Shown here one piece after another: positions 36,988-47,900 of a DNA stretch of 64,000 bases. The notes below the pieces were generated by a model. It worked only from the letters and a program-made list of their open reading frames with translations. It had not been told where the DNA came from and searched no databases. Source of the DNA: Methylomonas aurea (GTDB lineage Bacteria; Pseudomonadota; Gammaproteobacteria; Methylococcales; Methylomonadaceae). Where the stretch lies: assembly GCF_024505045.1 (NCBI RefSeq), contig NZ_JANIBM010000004.1:210335-274334 (forward strand), read 5' to 3'. The position numbers and the translations under genes are program-made. Within the stretch, counting starts at the first letter, position 1, and each line of letters starts with the position of its first letter.

Positions 36988-39900
36988 ATGCCTACCAATA
37001 TTAACAAACCGAAGCAGCGCAGGTACATCCGCTATCCGATCGAGCTGGCAGCCGTGTTGGTGGTCGACAACCGGTTGAGTTTCGACGGAGTGATTTTGGA
37101 TTTCTGTCAGGGCGGCTTTTTTGTGGCGCTTAAAACGCCCGAACAAATTCCGTTGGATAAAACGGTTAAAGTCCGATTTTCGATCCCATCGGCGACGGGC
37201 GGCGAGAAATACGACATCGATGCCAGAGCGTTGCATGTTGCCGGCAGCGGTATCGGAATTGCAGTCGACAACATGCCGCGCAATGCGTTCGAGGCCTTGA
37301 AAAACCTGGCCAAAGCGCCGCTCAATGCGTTGTTGGCTGAGGCAAACGATGCCAAACCCAATAAGTTGGATCAGGAAAAACTGAGAAACCTGTTCAAAGT
37401 GTTTCTGATCGAAAACCTGCCGCCGCTATTGAACCACTATTACGAAATGGTGGGCGGTTATATTGCCGATTCCAACCAGTACAGCGAGTGCTTCACCAAC
37501 CAGTCGATGTGCGACGATTTGGTCACGGTACTGAAAACCGGGAGGGAGAAGTTTATCAGCGAATTTTGCACCTCTGTGCTGTCCCAAGTCGACGACATTG
37601 CTAGGGATGGCTCCGACAAGGAGCGGTTGATTCCAGACTACAACGCGCTTTCACTGGTCGAGAAAGAGGATTTCGAAGACTGGCTGAATATGTCGCTGAT
37701 TATCCGGAAGCTGGCCAACCATTACGACGAACAAATCAACCTAGTTGCCAGCGAAATCGGACGGATATTCGGTTTCAACGAAAGCGGCGTCGCCAATCCC
37801 GTTGCTCCTGCGGTGTTGTGCGATAGTTTTCGAGAGTTGGTGATCCAACTGGATCTGACCCGGAAAATCAACAGCTTGGTTTATAGCGCGTTCGGCAAGG
37901 TATTGTTCAACGATCTGAATGGACTTTACCAGAAGACTTATTCTTTCCTGTCGCGTAATCAATCCGCAGATAGAAAGCCGGTACGCCAGGAGCATTGGAC
38001 CGACATCGGCAAATCCCGCGCCGCAAGTGGCGACACCCTTGCCGAGAAACGGCGACCGGGCCAAGCTGCGCAAGGGTTTGGCGGCGGCACAATGCCGGTG
38101 ACCGCCGAGGTTCGCGAGCGGCGGCCGATCGGCCAAGTCGCGGCGACGTTGCTGGATTTATTGACCGAAACCGGTATCGATTATCCGGAACTCGCCGTAT
38201 CGGCCGCCGCAGCGCGGCCGTCGGCGGCGGCACTATTCGATCGCGACGAAATCGCCGCGGCAATCGCCAAATTGCAGGAAAATCTGGCCGGCGAGCCCAA
38301 GCTGCATTGGGATGCCTCGGCGCTGAAACAGCGTTTGCAGGAGACCTTGAGCGGATTGGGGCTGGGCGCCAAATCGTTTTCCGCGGCCGATTTGCAACAT
38401 CTGGAACTCTACGGCCGGTTTTTTGAAACGTTGTTCAACGACGTCGCCCAAACTTCGGAAATCAAGCCGGTATTGGAACGCATCCATTTGCCGCTGCTGT
38501 CTTTGGCCTTGCGCGGCGACGATTTTTTGAATGCCGATTTGCATCCGGTGAAAAATATTCTGAACCAATTGTCGACCTTGGAGCCGGCGGTCAAAGCCAA
38601 TAGAGTCGTCAAAAACATTAACATCAAAACTGCGGTTGACAATATCGTTGCCCGGATTAACAACGAATCCAAAACCAACCCGGAGGTGTTCAAACAGGCC
38701 GAGCGGGAGTTGGAGGAACTTACCCGCCAGGTGACGCGGTCGGTCGACACCAATGTCAAACGCATCGTAGAAACCTACGAAGGTCAACAGAAGCTGGAGA
38801 AGGCGCGGCTTTCGGTACAGGCTGAAATCGACAAGCGCATCGCCGGGCGGGTGGTGCCGAAAGTGATTCCGGAGTTATTGCAATACGGCTGGCAACACCT
38901 GTTGCTGATCGCCGAATTGAACAGCGAGCGCAAACCCGAGGAGAAACGCACCTATTTGAAGGTGTTCGACGATCTGTTGTTCTGGTTGTTCGAACAGGAT
39001 TCGATGCTGAAGATCCAGGCGGCCAGCATCCAGACCACGCTTGACTACGTTAAGGAGCAATTGACTTCGGTATGCACCAACGTGTTTTTTCTCGATAGCG
39101 TGGTCGACGAGCTGACCGCGTTGTTGCTGGGTAGCGGCGAACCGAAAGTGCGCAAACCGATGGCGACGGTCAGAATTCCGCCGGCCGATAGCGGCAGCCA
39201 CAAAGATCTGCCGGTCAAGGAAGACGCTTGGCTGGCCCAGGTCGAGCAACTCAGCGTCGGCGATTGGTTTACCATGCTCCGCGACGGCCAGGGCTTCGAG
39301 GCGATGAAGCTGGTCTGGATCGGCGACTTGTTGGAGTTGTACGTGTTCGTCAACCGCGATGGACTCAACAAACTGGAATTGAGTAAGGAAGAATTGGCCG
39401 AAGCTATGCGTAGCGGCGACGCGATCAAAATGGAAAGCCTGGATTCGCCGCTGGTGGACAGGACCACCAACCTAATGTTGCAGAAGATGCATGAAAAATT
39501 GCTGTTCAATGCCACGCACGACCCGGTGACCGAGCTGTTTACCCGTGACGAGTTCTGCAAACAGCTCAAAAACGAGACAGGGCGGATCGGCGAAGCCCAC
39601 CATATGCTGTGTCATATGGAAGTGCTTAACCTGCGGGTCATTGCCAATATCTGCGGTACTGCCGGCGTCGATCAATTGCTGAAAAGTTTGGCGGCAACTC
39701 TGGCGCAACATGTCGATAGCCAGGATTTGCTGGCGCGGCTCGGTGACGAATCGTTCGCGATTCTATTCAAGAACCGTTCCGCCGCGGAAGGTTTGGCTTC
39801 GGCGCGAAAGCTGGTGAAAGTGGTTAACGAAGCGCATTTCCAGTGGCAGGAAAGCAGTTTCTCGATCAGTGTCAGCCTGGGCTTGGCGCCGTTCGCGGCC

Positions 39901-40836
39901 GAATGTTATGACGTGCAGGAATTGCTGCGCCGGGCGGATTCCGCCAGCATGTCGGCCGAGCGCTCCGGGCCGAATAACGTGTTGGTGTTTTCCAGTGAAG
40001 ACGAGAACTTGCGTTACCAGGAAAAGCTGCACGAATGGATCGGTCGGATCGACAAGGTGTTGGCAGAAAACCGCCTGTTCGCTCGCTGCCAGATGATTGC
40101 CGCCACCGATCCGTTTGCGGGCAGCCATCTGCATTATGAGATATTGCTTGGCGTCACCGGCGAGGACGGCAATGTAATCCCGCCAGACCATTTCATTCCG
40201 GCGGTGGAGCGTTGCCAGCGCATGCCGGAGATCGACCAATGGGTGGTTAATAATGTGTTCGACTGGATCGCCGGCAACCGGGGGGTGTTCGATAAAATGG
40301 ACGGGTTCTCGATCAACCTGTCAGGCCAATCGATCAACAGCGAGGAGTTTCTGGAATTTCTGAAATCGGTGTTGGCGGCGGGCAATGTGCCTAGCGAAAA
40401 GATCACGTTCGAAATCACCGAAACCGTCGCGGCCGAAAACTTGGGTTTCACCAAAAAATTTATCGGTGCGATCAAAAAATTCGGCTGCAAATTTTCCCTC
40501 GACGACTTCGGTTCCGGATATTCGTCTTATTCCTACCTGAAAAATCTCAATGTCGATTATTTGAAGATCGACGGCGCCTTAGTCAAAGAAATACATAACA
40601 ACAAGGCCGACGTCGCTATCGTCAAATCGATGAATGAAATCGCCCATTCGATGGGGCTGCAAACCATCGCCGAATATGTCGAGAACAACGAAATCCGCAG
40701 CGTGCTGAAGGAGATCGGCGTCGATTTTTGCCAGGGCTACGGCATAGAAAAGCCGATACGCTTGGCTGAGTTGAGCGAGAAACTGCCGCCCAGCGAGTTG
40801 TTTTCGTTCGAAAACGTCGAATTCTGGGGGTTTTGA
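36988..40836 (+). CDS. PilZ-DUF1631-GGDEF-EAL protein
   Basis: 1282 aa. An N-terminal PilZ-like domain (RRYIRYPIELAAVLVVDNRLSFDGVILDFCQGGFFVAL) is followed by a long DUF1631 region to about residue 800. The GGDEF domain has GDESF (919-923) in place of GGDEF, so cyclase activity is unlikely. The EAL domain keeps E1051 (YEILLG), INLSG, EITET, LDDFGSGYSS, LKIDG and CQGYG, so c-di-GMP hydrolysis is plausible. No membrane segment is evident. I choose the ATG at 36988; a TTG 18 codons upstream is also open. Probably links c-di-GMP levels to surface behaviour. Confidence 0.88.
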   Translation: MPTNINKPKQRRYIRYPIELAAVLVVDNRLSFDGVILDFCQGGFFVALKTPEQIPLDKTVKVRFSIPSATGGEKYDIDARALHVAGSGIGIAVDNMPRNAFEALKNLAKAPLNALLAEANDAKPNKLDQEKLRNLFKVFLIENLPPLLNHYYEMVGGYIADSNQYSECFTNQSMCDDLVTVLKTGREKFISEFCTSVLSQVDDIARDGSDKERLIPDYNALSLVEKEDFEDWLNMSLIIRKLANHYDEQINLVASEIGRIFGFNESGVANPVAPAVLCDSFRELVIQLDLTRKINSLVYSAFGKVLFNDLNGLYQKTYSFLSRNQSADRKPVRQEHWTDIGKSRAASGDTLAEKRRPGQAAQGFGGGTMPVTAEVRERRPIGQVAATLLDLLTETGIDYPELAVSAAAARPSAAALFDRDEIAAAIAKLQENLAGEPKLHWDASALKQRLQETLSGLGLGAKSFSAADLQHLELYGRFFETLFNDVAQTSEIKPVLERIHLPLLSLALRGDDFLNADLHPVKNILNQLSTLEPAVKANRVVKNINIKTAVDNIVARINNESKTNPEVFKQAERELEELTRQVTRSVDTNVKRIVETYEGQQKLEKARLSVQAEIDKRIAGRVVPKVIPELLQYGWQHLLLIAELNSERKPEEKRTYLKVFDDLLFWLFEQDSMLKIQAASIQTTLDYVKEQLTSVCTNVFFLDSVVDELTALLLGSGEPKVRKPMATVRIPPADSGSHKDLPVKEDAWLAQVEQLSVGDWFTMLRDGQGFEAMKLVWIGDLLELYVFVNRDGLNKLELSKEELAEAMRSGDAIKMESLDSPLVDRTTNLMLQKMHEKLLFNATHDPVTELFTRDEFCKQLKNETGRIGEAHHMLCHMEVLNLRVIANICGTAGVDQLLKSLAATLAQHVDSQDLLARLGDESFAILFKNRSAAEGLASARKLVKVVNEAHFQWQESSFSISVSLGLAPFAAECYDVQELLRRADSASMSAERSGPNNVLVFSSEDENLRYQEKLHEWIGRIDKVLAENRLFARCQMIAATDPFAGSHLHYEILLGVTGEDGNVIPPDHFIPAVERCQRMPEIDQWVVNNVFDWIAGNRGVFDKMDGFSINLSGQSINSEEFLEFLKSVLAAGNVPSEKITFEITETVAAENLGFTKKFIGAIKKFGCKFSLDDFGSGYSSYSYLKNLNVDYLKIDGALVKEIHNNKADVAIVKSMNEIAHSMGLQTIAEYVENNEIRSVLKEIGVDFCQGYGIEKPIRLAELSEKLPPSELFSFENVEFWGF

Positions 40837-40898
40837 CCGCGGTCAAACTCGCGGGTCGGCGCGCCCCGTCATTGCAGCGGCGTCGGCCGTTCCCAACC

Positions 40899-42890
40899 TC
40901 AAACCTTGAATTGCGATACCGCCTGTTCCAGTTCTTTGGCCAGATCGGTCAATTCTATGCCGGCTTTCAGCGACGCCCGCGCGGTGTTGACGCCGGTCTC
41001 GGCGATTTCGGTAATCTTGATCACAGTACGGCCGACTTCCTCGGTCACCGCGTTTTGTTGCTCGGCCGAGGTGGCGATTTGGGTATTCATCGTGTTGATG
41101 GTCGCCACAGACTGGGTAATTGCGCCTAGCGCCTGGCCCGAAGCCTGGGCTTTTTCCACGCTCTGTTCGGCTAGCGTCCGGCTGGCATTCATCGCCACGA
41201 CGGCTTGTTTGGAGCCCGATTGCAGCTTTTCGATCATGTTCTGGATTTCGCTGGTCGAAGACTGGGTGCGGCTCGCCAGCGTGCGCACCTCGTCGGCGAC
41301 CACGGCGAATCCGCGGCCGTGTTCGCCGGCTCGGGCCGCTTCGATCGCCGCGTTCAGCGCCAGCAAATTGGTCTGTTCCGAAACGCTGCGGATCACGTCC
41401 AGAATACTGCTGATGTCGTTGACGTGGCCTTCCAGATTGCTGACAGTGCCGGCGGCATCGCCGATTTCCCGCGCCAGCGAATTGATCGAGCCCACCGCTT
41501 GTTGCACCACGGTTTGGCCGGCGCGGGCTTGGCGGTCGGTTTCCGCCGCGGCTGCGGCTGCTTGCGACGCATTGCGAGCTACCGCCTGCACCGCTGCCGC
41601 CATTTGCGTCATCGCCGACGCGACCTGTTCTATGTATTCCTTCTGCGACTGGGCGCCGGCCGAGTTGTTCTCCACGGCCCGCAGCAGCACTTCGGCATTG
41701 CGCTGCAAGGTTTGGGAGTAGCCGCTGACCTTGCCGACGATTTTGTGGATGCTTTCCGCGGCATGGTCGAAGTCCTGCGCCATGACACCGATTTCGTCGC
41801 TGGGCGCGAAGCGGGTGCGGGCGGTCAGATTGCCGGTGCCGAAGGCCTTGGCGAATTTGCTCAGCGCATTGATCGAATTGACGATGCTCGGCGGCACGGT
41901 AACCGCCATACCAACGCCGATCGCGATGCCCAGGATCAGGCAAACCACAATAATGGTATTGGCCTGGCCGACCAGCGCCACGGTTTTGCCGGCAATTTCC
42001 TGAGCTTTGCTCCAGCCGTCTTGTTCTGCGGCGGCGGCCGATTGCCGGGCGCTGGCAGCGATTTGGTCCATTTTGGCGACGATCTGCTTCAGTCGGCTGT
42101 CGTTATCGATCCATTGCGCCGCGGCGTTTTGGTATTTTGCGGTTTCCGCCCGGGCCTTGTCGATCCGTTCGTGCTCGGTCGGTTCTTGGGTCATGGCGGA
42201 GAGTTTGTCGTATAAGGCCATCAAGACCGGCAATTCCTGCTGCATTTGGCCGTAGTACTGGCGATCCTTGTACAGCCGCTCTTCCTTCTCATGTTGAATG
42301 ATGGTTTGCGCCAAGGATTTGATCCGGTTGACCAGAATGTACTTCTGCACTTTGCCGTTCAATTCGTTTTGGCTGGCGCCGATTTCCAGCAGCTTGGCGT
42401 ATTCCGTTTCCTGCTTTTCTGCAAACGCATCGGCTTCCGCCAGCACCGCTTTGCCGCTGTTGGCCATCGTGTCGACCGCCTGCCGGTTGTTTTTCAATGC
42501 CGCGACGCCGCTGTCGTAAAGCTCGCGGAACTCCCTGACGTTGTTGCGTACCGAGGCCGATTGTTGCAGCAGGGCGGTGTCGGCGAATTTGTTACCGATG
42601 CTGTCGACCTGGTTCAGATTTTCGTCCATCGCGTTCAATACCTGCTTGGCGCGGCTGTAGGTTTCCTCGCGCTCGTAGAGCAGATAATTGAGTTGTTCTA
42701 TCGTCGCGTCGTAGGCGCCGGCGTGCACGTCCACGGCCAGCTTGACCGCCGGTACCTTCCATTCGGCGATTTCGTCGATACTGGAACCCAGTCTGCCGAT
42801 GTAGATCCAGGCCAGCAGGCCGAATACGACCAAAATAAGGACCAGCGCCGAGAAGCTGGCGATCAACTTGTTCCGAATGGTGAGTTGCAT
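40899..42890 (-). CDS. Methyl-accepting chemotaxis protein
   Basis: A 663-aa inner-membrane chemoreceptor. TM1 is at about 11-32 ([20 protein letters not shown]), a long helical periplasmic sensor follows (about 33-300), then TM2 near 310-330, a HAMP domain ([23 protein letters not shown]) and a cytoplasmic signalling domain with the hairpin tip [40 protein letters not shown] choose the ATG at 42890 (MQLTIRNKL), preceded by AAGGAAA. The periplasmic domain resembles the four-helix or helical bimodular type; its ligand is unknown. Confidence 0.93.
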   Translation of the reverse strand: MQLTIRNKLIASFSALVLILVVFGLLAWIYIGRLGSSIDEIAEWKVPAVKLAVDVHAGAYDATIEQLNYLLYEREETYSRAKQVLNAMDENLNQVDSIGNKFADTALLQQSASVRNNVREFRELYDSGVAALKNNRQAVDTMANSGKAVLAEADAFAEKQETEYAKLLEIGASQNELNGKVQKYILVNRIKSLAQTIIQHEKEERLYKDRQYYGQMQQELPVLMALYDKLSAMTQEPTEHERIDKARAETAKYQNAAAQWIDNDSRLKQIVAKMDQIAASARQSAAAAEQDGWSKAQEIAGKTVALVGQANTIIVVCLILGIAIGVGMAVTVPPSIVNSINALSKFAKAFGTGNLTARTRFAPSDEIGVMAQDFDHAAESIHKIVGKVSGYSQTLQRNAEVLLRAVENNSAGAQSQKEYIEQVASAMTQMAAAVQAVARNASQAAAAAAETDRQARAGQTVVQQAVGSINSLAREIGDAAGTVSNLEGHVNDISSILDVIRSVSEQTNLLALNAAIEAARAGEHGRGFAVVADEVRTLASRTQSSTSEIQNMIEKLQSGSKQAVVAMNASRTLAEQSVEKAQASGQALGAITQSVATINTMNTQIATSAEQQNAVTEEVGRTVIKITEIAETGVNTARASLKAGIELTDLAKELEQAVSQFKV

Positions 42891-43020
42891 TTCAGGTTTC
42901 CTTGAGTAAAAAGCGCGGCCAATGGCGACCGGACGAAGCAATGCGTCTGCGCGCGGTTGTGTTCCGAGTTTAGACCAAGTACCTAGTTTTGGAGAGTGTC
43001 GGCAGCGATCGGCCGCAATT

Positions 43021-43049
43021 AAAAAGGCGGGCCGGCCGGTGCCGGCCCG
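43021..43049 (-). terminator. Intrinsic terminator after the DUF2076 gene
   Basis: CGGGCCGGC (43028-43036) pairs with GCCGGCCCG (43041-43049). Read on the minus strand it is followed by CCTTTTT. It lies 80 bp past the stop of the DUF2076 gene. Confidence 0.75.
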
Positions 43050-43129
43050 TTTGCCGGGCGGGATTTTCGGAACAGCGGAAGACGCGGTGGAGTGCGGGCT
43101 CCTCGGTGGGGCGAACCAAGCGCGGTCGC

Positions 43130-43780
43130 TTAAATCCAGCTGGAATCGTCGTCTGAACCGGTGCTGTCGAAATCGTTCGAATCGTCTATGGAATAATCGT
43201 TCTGTTCGTCTGCGGAGGCCGCAGCGATGGCGTCATCACCGTAGTAGTTGTTGATCACGGTCGGCTCCGCCGCGTTGTCTTGCGCCGCCTGGTTCCACAG
43301 CGATGGTCCGCTAGCGCCATGGTGGCCTCCCAGCAGGCTTTCTATGCCGTGGTACAGAAACGATCCGGCGACGACACCTGCTGCGGTGGTGGCAATGTTG
43401 CCCAGAAAGCTCGGGCTGCTGCCGAAAGCGCTGGCTTGCGGCGGTATTGGCGTGTTGCGCGGTACTTGGTAATTGCCGGCACCGGGTACGCCGCCGGCAG
43501 CCGGTGTTTGCGCCCATGGATCGTTGCTCAAAAATCCGCCGCGCGGGGCCGCTGCCGTGCTATTTTGCAGTTGCTGTTGTAGGTCGGCGATCTGGCTTTT
43601 GGCACTGTTCAGCGCTTGTTCCAGCAGCATGGCCCGTTGCACCAAAAGATAGGCGGCATCGGGTTGTTTGGCGACGCTATCGGCAATCAACTGCGCGGCT
43701 TCCGCGTCTTTGGCGCTGATTCTGGCCTCGGTCAATTGCTTTAAAAACAGGTTGAGTTGATCGCGTTCTTGAGGATTCAT
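43130..43780 (-). CDS. DUF2076 family protein
   Basis: 216 aa. [32 protein letters not shown] is the start typical of DUF2076 proteins. A coiled-coil stretch follows ([17 protein letters not shown]), then a Pro/Gly/Ala-rich linker, a conserved hydrophobic segment ([26 protein letters not shown]) and a strongly acidic tail with DNDFD-like repeats ending in SSWI. Function unknown; the family is found as exported or envelope-associated small proteins. Confidence 0.85.
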   Translation of the reverse strand: MNPQERDQLNLFLKQLTEARISAKDAEAAQLIADSVAKQPDAAYLLVQRAMLLEQALNSAKSQIADLQQQLQNSTAAAPRGGFLSNDPWAQTPAAGGVPGAGNYQVPRNTPIPPQASAFGSSPSFLGNIATTAAGVVAGSFLYHGIESLLGGHHGASGPSLWNQAAQDNAAEPTVINNYYGDDAIAAASADEQNDYSIDDSNDFDSTGSDDDSSWI

Positions 43781-43931
43781 TCGAATGGCTCCGTTTTTGA
43801 GAATACTTCCCGTTTGGCGGGTGCGCAGCAGACCGCCGCTACGGCTTAAAGGTTCCAGGGAATGTTGGGTCGGAATTACTCGATTTCAACACCGAAGTCA
43901 GCGGCGACGATGCGAAACCGTGCTGAGAGCT

Positions 43932-44840
43932 TCAAGATTTCTGTCGGCGCGCCTCGCGCTCGGCGGCTTTTTCGGCGCGAATAACGACCAGCTCGTTCAT
44001 TTCGGTTTCGATCATATCCGGGGTTTCCAGCGTGATCCGGCCGATAGTGCCGGCGCGCAACTCGGTCAACAACAATTTTGCCGCCTTGTCGAGTTCGACG
44101 ATACCGCCGGCGCGCAGGCAGCCGCGTTTGGCGCCTATTGCTTCCAGCAAGGCCTGCGATTCCGCCGGTAAGGTTTCCAACCGGTAGCGTTGACACAGTT
44201 GTTCCGGATAAGTCCGGCGCAGGTAATCCAAAACATAGAGCGCGATGTCGGCATGTTCGAACGCGGTGTCCTTGACGGCGCCGGTGGCGGCCAGCCGGTA
44301 ACCGCTGTGCCGGTTTTCGACGTTGGGCCACAGCACGCCCGGCGTGTCGGACAGCACGATATTCCTGCCCAGGTTGATGCGTTGCTGCTGCTTGGTCACG
44401 GCCGGTTCGTTGCCGGTCTTGGCGATGGTCCTGCCGGCGAGCGCGTTAATGATGGTCGATTTGCCGACATTGGGAATGCCTATGATCATGGTCCTGGCTA
44501 TTTTGCCGGCGGCGGTTTTATCCGGCAGCATTTTGCTGCATAGCTCGATGATCTGTCTGATTTTGTCGGGCTGTTGCGTAGTCACTGCCAGAGTTTTGAC
44601 CGCCTGTTCCCGCTCGAGGTGAGTCTGCCAGAGCTTGGTCAATTCCGGGTCCGCCAAGTCGGTTTTGTTCAATACCCTTATGCAGGGCTTGCTGCCGCGA
44701 AGCCTGGCCAGCATCGGATTTTGGCTACTGTATGGGATGCGAGCATCCAGGATTTCGATCAGCAGATCGATGTCGGGCAATGCGTGTTTGATTTCTTTGC
44801 TGGCCTTGTGCATATGGCCCGGGTACCACTGGATTTGCAT
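43932..44840 (-). CDS. ylqF: Ribosome-assembly GTPase of the YlqF/RbgA type
   Basis: 302 aa. A circularly permuted GTPase: NKTDLAD (G4) comes before GIPNVGKSTIINAL (G1) and DTPGVLWP (G3). WYPGHMHKA at the N-terminus is the family hallmark. These proteins help late large-subunit assembly. I choose the ATG at 44840 (MQIQWYPGHM); a TTG 11 codons upstream is open but adds non-conserved residues. Confidence 0.93.
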   Translation of the reverse strand: MQIQWYPGHMHKASKEIKHALPDIDLLIEILDARIPYSSQNPMLARLRGSKPCIRVLNKTDLADPELTKLWQTHLEREQAVKTLAVTTQQPDKIRQIIELCSKMLPDKTAAGKIARTMIIGIPNVGKSTIINALAGRTIAKTGNEPAVTKQQQRINLGRNIVLSDTPGVLWPNVENRHSGYRLAATGAVKDTAFEHADIALYVLDYLRRTYPEQLCQRYRLETLPAESQALLEAIGAKRGCLRAGGIVELDKAAKLLLTELRAGTIGRITLETPDMIETEMNELVVIRAEKAAEREARRQKS

Positions 44841-45030
44841 GAACGCTATTTGGCTGTCGAAAACGGAGCGCAATTGTAACGTACTCGCCGCGGTGCGACA
44901 GCGGTCAGCGGCGCTAATCCGGTCGCGGCGGTAGACGTTGTTTGTCCGGGTTTGCTACAATCTGCGGAATTTTTGGTGCTTTCGGCACATCTGAACCCCA
45001 GTCCTTCACAACCATCCCGGAGAAAATTCT

Positions 45031-46044
45031 ATGGCAATTAAAGTTGCAATTAACGGTTACGGCCGTATCGGTCGCAATGTTCTGCGCGCACTGTACGAAG
45101 CCGGTCGCACCAACGAAATTCAAGTGGTTGCGATCAACGATTTGGGCGATTCCAAAACCAATGCGCATTTGACCAAATACGATACCGTTCATGGCAAATT
45201 CCCGTTTGATGTGACAGTGGATGGCGATTACATTGTGGTTAATGGCGACCGCATCCGGGTTTTCGCCGAGCGCGATCCGGCTAAATTGCCTTGGGGTGAA
45301 CTGGGCATCGACGTCGTGCACGAGTGCACCGGTTTCTTTACCAGCAAAGCCAAAGCTTCCGCGCACATCTCTGCCGGCGCCAAAAAAGTCATCATTTCCG
45401 CTCCAGGCGGTAACGACGTCGACGCCACCGTGGTTTACGGCGTCAACCACCAAACCCTGAAAGCGTCCGATACCGTCATCTCCAATGCGTCTTGCACCAC
45501 CAACTGCTTGGCACCGCTGGTTAAACCGTTGATGGACACCATCGGCGTCGACCACGGTTTGATGACCACGATCCACTCGTACACCAACGACCAAGTGCTG
45601 ACCGACGTTTATCACAGCGATTTGCACCGCGCCCGCTCCGCCACCCAATCCATGATCCCGACCAAAACCGGCGCCGCTGCCGCAGTGGGTTTGGTATTAC
45701 CGGAAATGAAAGGAAAACTGGACGGTTTCGCCATGCGGGTTCCGACCATCAACGTCTCCGTGGTCGATTTGTGCTTCCAGGCCTCGCGCAACACCAGCAA
45801 AGAAGAAATCGACAGCATTCTGCGGGAAGCGGCTAACGGTTCTTTGAAAGGCATTTTGGCGATCAACGACGAGCCGTTGGTGTCTTCCGATTTCAACCAC
45901 AATCCGCACTCATCGATTTACGAAGCGGGTTTGACCAAAGTGACCGGCGGTAACTTCGTTAAAGTCTTGTCCTGGTACGACAACGAGTGGGGTTTCTCCA
46001 ACCGTATGTTGGACACCACCATTGCGCTGCATAACGCCAAATAA
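45031..46044 (+). CDS. gap: Glyceraldehyde-3-phosphate dehydrogenase
   Basis: A 337-aa NAD-dependent glycolytic enzyme. It has [10 protein letters not shown] at the start, the active-site [12 protein letters not shown] and the C-terminal [20 protein letters not shown] lies 10 bp before the ATG. A possible -10 (TACAAT at 44956-44961) lies upstream without a good -35. It is 9 bp from pyk, so the two enzymes are co-expressed, fitting the lower glycolytic branch used by RuMP-cycle methylotrophs. Confidence 0.98.
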   Translation: MAIKVAINGYGRIGRNVLRALYEAGRTNEIQVVAINDLGDSKTNAHLTKYDTVHGKFPFDVTVDGDYIVVNGDRIRVFAERDPAKLPWGELGIDVVHECTGFFTSKAKASAHISAGAKKVIISAPGGNDVDATVVYGVNHQTLKASDTVISNASCTTNCLAPLVKPLMDTIGVDHGLMTTIHSYTNDQVLTDVYHSDLHRARSATQSMIPTKTGAAAAVGLVLPEMKGKLDGFAMRVPTINVSVVDLCFQASRNTSKEEIDSILREAANGSLKGILAINDEPLVSSDFNHNPHSSIYEAGLTKVTGGNFVKVLSWYDNEWGFSNRMLDTTIALHNAK

Positions 46045-46053
46045 AGGGATTAC

Positions 46054-47487
46054 ATGCTGTTACGAAGAACCAAAATCCTGGCGACGCTGGGACCCTCCAC
46101 GGACAAGCCGGGTGTACTCGAGGAATTGTTCGACGCGGGTATCGATGTCGTCCGTTTGAATTTCTCGCACGGTTCCGCTCAGGATCATATCGACCGTGCC
46201 AACCGCGTGCGGGAACTGAGCAAGAAAACCGGCCGCAGGGTCGGTATTCTGGCCGACCTGCAAGGCCCGAAAATCCGGATCGAGCGTTTCAAGGAAAACA
46301 AAGTCTGGCTGGACGAAGGCCAAGACTTTGCCTTGGACATCAATCTTGGTAAATACGACGGCGACCATACTCAGGTCGGTATCAGCTACGAGCCGCTGGC
46401 GCGCGAAGTCAAGCCGGGCACCCGCTTGTTGCTGGACGACGGTCGGGTGGTGCTGGACGTGGTCAACGTCGAGAACGGTACCCGCGTCAACACCAAAGTG
46501 GTGGTCGGCGGCGACTTGTCCAACAACAAGGGCATCAACCTGCTGGGCGGTGGTTTGTCGGCGGCGGCGTTGACCGACAAGGACAAGGAAGATATCAAAA
46601 CCATCGCGGTGATTCAGGCCGACTACGTGGCGATTTCGTTCCCGCGCACCGCCGACGACATGCACGAAGCCCGTGCCTTGTTGGAAGCGGCCGGCTCCTA
46701 TGCCGGTTTGGTGGCGAAAATCGAGCGGGCCGAAGCGATGGACGTGATCGATGACATCATCATGGCTTCCGACGCGATCATGGTCGCGCGCGGCGACTTG
46801 GGTGTGGAAATCGGCGATGCCAACTTGCCGGCGGCGCAAAAGCACTTGATCAAACGTTCGCGCGAATTGAATCGTGCCGTGATTACCGCGACGCAAATGA
46901 TGGAGTCGATGATCGAAAACCCGATCCCGACCCGTGCCGAGGTATTCGACGTCGCCAACGCGATCGTCGACGGTACCGATGCGATCATGTTGTCGGCGGA
47001 AACAGCTTCCGGCAAGCATCCGGTGAAAACGGTGCAAGCTATGGTGCGTATCTGCTGGGAAACCGAAAAGCAACCGAGCGTGACCCATTCCCACCACCGC
47101 ATGACCGACAGCTTCTCGGCCATCGACGAAGCCATCGCGATGTCGGCGATGTACATGGCCAACCACACCAAAATCAGCGGCGTGGCCTCGTTGACCGAGT
47201 CCGGCTCGACGCCGTTGTGGATGTCGCGTATCAACTCCAACATCCCCATTTACGCGTTCAGCAGCCATGAAAAAACGCTGGGTCGGGTGACTTTGTACCG
47301 CGGCGTATTCCCGATTCCGTTCAGCCGCGAATCGATGGAAAAAGCCGAAGTCAACAAAGCCATCATCGACAAACTGCGTACCCGCGGTGTGGTCAACAAA
47401 GGCGATACCTACATCATCACCAAAGGCGACGCGACCGGCCACCAAGGCGGCACCAACTCGCTGAAAGTTGTCACCGTAGAAGACTGA
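46054..47487 (+). CDS. pyk: Pyruvate kinase
   Basis: A 477-aa cytoplasmic enzyme that makes pyruvate and ATP from phosphoenolpyruvate. It has RRTKILATLGPSTDKPG at the start, NFSHG, the active-site block IMVARGDLGVEI, and TQMMESMI. The C-terminal domain is complete. It follows gap at 9 bp and is followed by an intrinsic terminator. The long open frame on the opposite strand is a codon-bias shadow. Confidence 0.98.
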   Translation: MLLRRTKILATLGPSTDKPGVLEELFDAGIDVVRLNFSHGSAQDHIDRANRVRELSKKTGRRVGILADLQGPKIRIERFKENKVWLDEGQDFALDINLGKYDGDHTQVGISYEPLAREVKPGTRLLLDDGRVVLDVVNVENGTRVNTKVVVGGDLSNNKGINLLGGGLSAAALTDKDKEDIKTIAVIQADYVAISFPRTADDMHEARALLEAAGSYAGLVAKIERAEAMDVIDDIIMASDAIMVARGDLGVEIGDANLPAAQKHLIKRSRELNRAVITATQMMESMIENPIPTRAEVFDVANAIVDGTDAIMLSAETASGKHPVKTVQAMVRICWETEKQPSVTHSHHRMTDSFSAIDEAIAMSAMYMANHTKISGVASLTESGSTPLWMSRINSNIPIYAFSSHEKTLGRVTLYRGVFPIPFSRESMEKAEVNKAIIDKLRTRGVVNKGDTYIITKGDATGHQGGTNSLKVVTVED

Positions 47488-47509
47488 TCGGTTTTACCCG
47501 AAACCAAAG

Positions 47510-47546
47510 CGCGGCGTTCCGGTTTGAGCCAGACGCCGCGTTTTTT
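47510..47546 (+). terminator. Intrinsic terminator of gap-pyk
   Basis: CGCGGCGT (47510-47517) pairs with ACGCCGCG (47533-47540) and is followed by six T. It lies 23 bp after the pyk stop. Confidence 0.88.
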
Positions 47547-47900
47547 GTTTATGGGGTTAGATTTTGCTTAGGTTGGGTGGCTAGCTGCCGAACATTCGGA
47601 CATCGCTAGTCCGTCTCCGATCGGCAGGGTAGCTGTAATTTGTTGCGGAAAATTGAACTAGCTGCATACTCGTCTCTCATTGAGCAAGTTTATATGCTGT
47701 GCAACAGAGTATCCTGCGCGCGTGATAGGGGCAGTACTTGAAATATCCGGCCCGCATTTCATTGATTTTTCATGGTTGTTTTAAATTATTAATCTGGAAT
47801 TACAGCCATTTACACGAATTTCCGCAACGGGTTTCCTTGCCACCAAAACTCGCCAAACATAACGCGCGGTATCACCATCATCTAAATCGGGATAAATCGC
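47547..47900. other. Intergenic region without recognised feature
   Basis: 354 bp between the pyk terminator and the uvrD stop (convergent). I see no supported frame, no RNA gene and no member of the repeat families described for the first 20 kb. Base composition is less GC-rich than the neighbouring genes. Confidence 0.5.

Noticed and set aside
46060..47445. 461-codon open frame opposite pyk
   Set aside because: It lies entirely antisense to a perfect pyruvate kinase and reads as His/Arg/Val-rich sequence without motifs; GC-rich codon bias explains it.
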